Both the position numbers and the translations under genes were made by a program. Under the pieces are notes generated by a model, which was given only the letters and a program-made list of their open reading frames with translations, was not told the DNA's origin and made no database searches. A DNA stretch of 52,636 nucleotides from Candidatus Kerfeldbacteria bacterium (GTDB taxonomy: Bacteria; Patescibacteriota; Patescibacteriia; SBBC01; CAIJZX01). Every line of letters starts with the position of its first letter. Within the stretch, counting starts at the first letter, position 1. Below are positions 51,128-52,636 of this stretch, piece by piece. Location of the stretch: the NCBI GenBank assembly GCA_903825245.1, contig CAIJZX010000030.1, positions 1 through 52,636 of the forward strand. Direction: 5' to 3'.

Positions 51128-51166
51128 AAGACAAATTCGATGAGCTGTGCTACGATAGCACGGCTC
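51128..51166 (+). promoter_or_regulatory. Promoter of the M50 peptidase gene overlapped by an 11-bp hairpin/operator
   Basis: AAGACA (51128-51133), 17 bp, TACGAT (51151-51156). GAGCTGTGCTA (51142-51152) and TAGCACGGCTC (51156-51166) form an 11-bp stem with one G-T pair and a CGA triloop that covers the -10 box. As DNA it could be a repressor site. Confidence 0.5.
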
Positions 51167-51206
51167 AGCAAGAAAGGCAAGCCTGGAATCACCTCGACCT
51201 ATCACT

Positions 51207-51851
51207 ATGTTCACCGTCGGCCAAAGCTCCGTTTATACCACCCTGATCTTCTTTTTGGCTTTGATTTTATCAGTCGGTTTTCATGAATTCTCACACGTTC
51301 TCAGCGCCTATCTCCAGGGTGATCAAACGGGGAAAATGCTGGGCCGGCTCACGCTCAATCCGATCAAACACCTCGATCTCCTCGGCACTATTTTCATGAT
51401 GTTGGCCGCCTTTACCGGTTTTGGTATTGGTTGGGGAAAACCGGCGCCGTTTAACCCCTACAACCTTCGTTTTCGCCGTTGGGGATCGGCGTTGGTAGCG
51501 ATCGCCGGGCCAATATCGAATATCTTCCTCATGGCCCTCGCTGGGTATATTTTACTCTTCGCTGGTTCTGGCTTGCCGAACGGGAATCTGCTCGGGACGT
51601 TTTTAGCCTATTTAATGATTATTAACGCCTCTTTAGCGCTTTTTAATCTCCTGCCAATTACCCCGCTTGACGGGTCACACCTGCTCTCTGCGTGGCTTGG
51701 GCCGAACAACCCGCTCGTGGTTACCCTGCACCGGTATGGGATATATATCTTGGTCATCATGTTGGTTCTTGGTGGAAATTTCCTGACGTGGTACATCACG
51801 GGTGGGGTTCATATCCTCTTAAAAATCCTGGGGCTAAGCAGTTTGGCCTAG
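51207..51851 (+). CDS. Site-2 protease family (M50) membrane metallopeptidase
   Basis: 214 aa with about six membrane helices, the compact M50B form. The zinc site is HEFSH (residues 26-30) in the first helix, and the third ligand Asp lies in LPITPLDGSHLLSAWL near residue 155. There is no PDZ domain. GKMLGRLTLNPIKHLDLLGT is the typical loop. Such proteases cut within the membrane, usually to release regulatory domains; no substrate gene is evident nearby. Confidence 0.92.
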   Translation: MFTVGQSSVYTTLIFFLALILSVGFHEFSHVLSAYLQGDQTGKMLGRLTLNPIKHLDLLGTIFMMLAAFTGFGIGWGKPAPFNPYNLRFRRWGSALVAIAGPISNIFLMALAGYILLFAGSGLPNGNLLGTFLAYLMIINASLALFNLLPITPLDGSHLLSAWLGPNNPLVVTLHRYGIYILVIMLVLGGNFLTWYITGGVHILLKILGLSSLA

Positions 51852-51859
51852 TGGGTTTG

Positions 51860-51935
51860 ACCCCGTTAGAGCGCCCGAGGCCATCACCAATATAAAGAAA
51901 TAGGGACCAACTATTCTTCCCCACTCTAACGGGGT
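51860..51935 (+). repeat. Inverted-repeat element between the M50 gene and the rpsL promoter
   Basis: ACCCCGTTAGAG (51860-51871) and CTCTAACGGGGT (51924-51935) are perfect 12-bp inverted repeats 52 nt apart. The left arm follows the M50 stop by 8 nt; the right arm directly abuts the -35 box of the rpsL promoter. Fourth copy of the family. Confidence 0.8.
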
Positions 51936-51964
51936 TTGACAGTTCTTTGGATGAATGGTAGAGT
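51936..51964 (+). promoter_or_regulatory. Consensus promoter of the rpsL-rpsG (str) operon
   Basis: TTGACA (51936-51941), 17 bp, TAGAGT (51959-51964), predicted start near 51971, giving a leader of about 95 nt, long for this genome. Confidence 0.75.
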
Positions 51965-51988
51965 GAGCACGGTTTCACTCGCTTTTTC

Positions 51989-52010
51989 GTCGCTTTCCTT
52001 AGCGACTTTT
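51989..52010 (+). promoter_or_regulatory. Hairpin plus T-run in the rpsL leader (possible attenuator)
   Basis: GTCGCT-TTCCTT-AGCGAC forms a 6-bp stem followed by TTTT, about 20 nt after the predicted start and 56 nt before rpsL. It could end transcription early or mimic an S7/S12 rRNA site. Confidence 0.4.
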
Positions 52011-52065
52011 GATACTGCCATTTTGCCTAACATGAGGTAGACTCGGCGGAAAACTGTAATTCACT

Positions 52066-52491
52066 ATGCCAACCATCAATCAACTCGTTCGAAAAGGCCG
52101 TCGCGTAACGCCGAAAAAGTCAAAAACGCCGGCACTTGAGTCCATCATGAACGCTGTTCATCGTGAACGAACGTACTTACCGAAAGGCAGTCCGTTTAAA
52201 CGCGGCGTCTGTACAAAAGTGACGACCACGACCCCAAAGAAGCCGAACTCCGCGTTGCGAAAAATTGCCCGTGTTCGTTTGTCGAACGGTCAAGAAGTCA
52301 CCGCCTATATTCCGGGCGTCGGCCATAACCTCCAAGAACACTCGATCGTATTGATTCGCGGCGGTCGCGTGAAAGACTTGCCAGGCGTTCGCTATCACAT
52401 TGTTCGCGGTGTCTATGATACACAAGGCGTGGCTGATCGCCGACAAAGTCGGTCTGTGTATGGCGCGAAGCGCCCGAGCGAGAAGAAATAA
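52066..52491 (+). CDS. rpsL: 30S ribosomal protein S12 (uS12)
   Basis: 141 aa, longer than the E. coli protein (124 aa) because of an insertion after KSKTPAL ([20 protein letters not shown]) and a longer tail. The decoding-centre loops [19 protein letters not shown] and [13 protein letters not shown], and [17 protein letters not shown], are intact. It begins the str operon, 26 nt before rpsG. No Shine-Dalgarno sequence precedes the ATG. Confidence 0.98.
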   Translation: MPTINQLVRKGRRVTPKKSKTPALESIMNAVHRERTYLPKGSPFKRGVCTKVTTTTPKKPNSALRKIARVRLSNGQEVTAYIPGVGHNLQEHSIVLIRGGRVKDLPGVRYHIVRGVYDTQGVADRRQSRSVYGAKRPSEKK

Positions 52492-52517
52492 TACTTCATC
52501 CTAATTCCTGAATCTCC

Positions 52518-52636
52518 ATGAGAGGTAAACAAGCACCCGTCCGAAATATTCTCCCTGATCCGAAATTTGACTCGGTCGTTTTAGCGAAGTTCATCAACAA
52601 CATCATGACTCGCGGTAAGAAATCCGTGGCGCGAAA
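52518..52636 (+). CDS. rpsG: 30S ribosomal protein S7 (uS7), 5' part only
   Basis: The first 39 residues are present before the window ends. [17 protein letters not shown] then [21 protein letters not shown] match the N terminus of uS7, which nucleates assembly of the 30S head and often represses the str operon. It follows rpsL in the standard order. Confidence 0.93.
   Translation, partial: MRGKQAPVRNILPDPKFDSVVLAKFINNIMTRGKKSVAR

Overview
The window is dense, almost entirely plus-strand bacterial DNA, with short or overlapping gene junctions and the standard code (TGA is used as stop). The gene content points to the Candidate Phyla Radiation (Patescibacteria). Signs of this are a type IV pilus locus of CPR layout, a short RsmI, a MetRS without the C-terminal tRNA-binding domain, zinc-type bL28, stand-alone CheY-like receivers, DUF3137-like membrane proteins, a 'GKPVIYLYP' surface protein, and many single-anchor proteins of unknown function. 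The lineage is inferred from content; there is no rRNA gene to confirm it.

Layout: 1-8.0 kb is a type IV pilus machine: the end of a beta-helix-like protein, then pilM, pilN, pilO, a small membrane protein, pilB, a receiver protein, a divergent pilT and pilC. 8.1-11.3 kb holds a second receiver, an AbrB-type regulator, a 14-helix exporter and 3-methyladenine glycosylase. 11.4-15.8 kb is a more AT-rich island of duplicated small membrane proteins from two paralogue families, with one gene remnant. 15.8-20.4 kb carries two alpha/beta hydrolases, a MEMO1-family protein and a large anchored surface protein. 20.5-28.8 kb has a DEAD-box helicase, a histidine kinase/receiver pair, tgt, two AI-2E-family permeases and rsmI. 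28.8-38.3 kb has metG, two DUF3137-like proteins, a putative zinc peptidase, cvpA, tatD, rmuC, a Nudix hydrolase and several minus-strand orphans.

38.5-46.4 kb is a complete F-type ATP synthase operon (I-B-E-F-H-A-G-D-C) interrupted by an HD-domain gene between atpF and atpH and by a hypothetical gene plus a cutA-like gene between atpD and atpC. 46.4-50.8 kb has a YkuK-like gene, a zinc ribbon, a membrane protein, a uridine kinase-CYTH fusion and two orphans. The window closes with rpmB (minus strand), an M50 site-2 protease and the start of the str operon (rpsL, rpsG).

Two expression styles coexist. Many core genes have no Shine-Dalgarno sequence, and several start 7-11 nt after a good -10 box, which implies leaderless mRNAs. 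Seven mostly unknown genes instead have strong AGGAGG-type sites, and several of these also have their own terminators. The intergenic DNA carries at least four families of palindromic repeats. The most striking is an inverted repeat (CCCGTTAGA ... TCTAACGGG). Its right arm ends exactly at the start codon of atpH, atpG and rpmB, and a fourth copy abuts the rpsL promoter.
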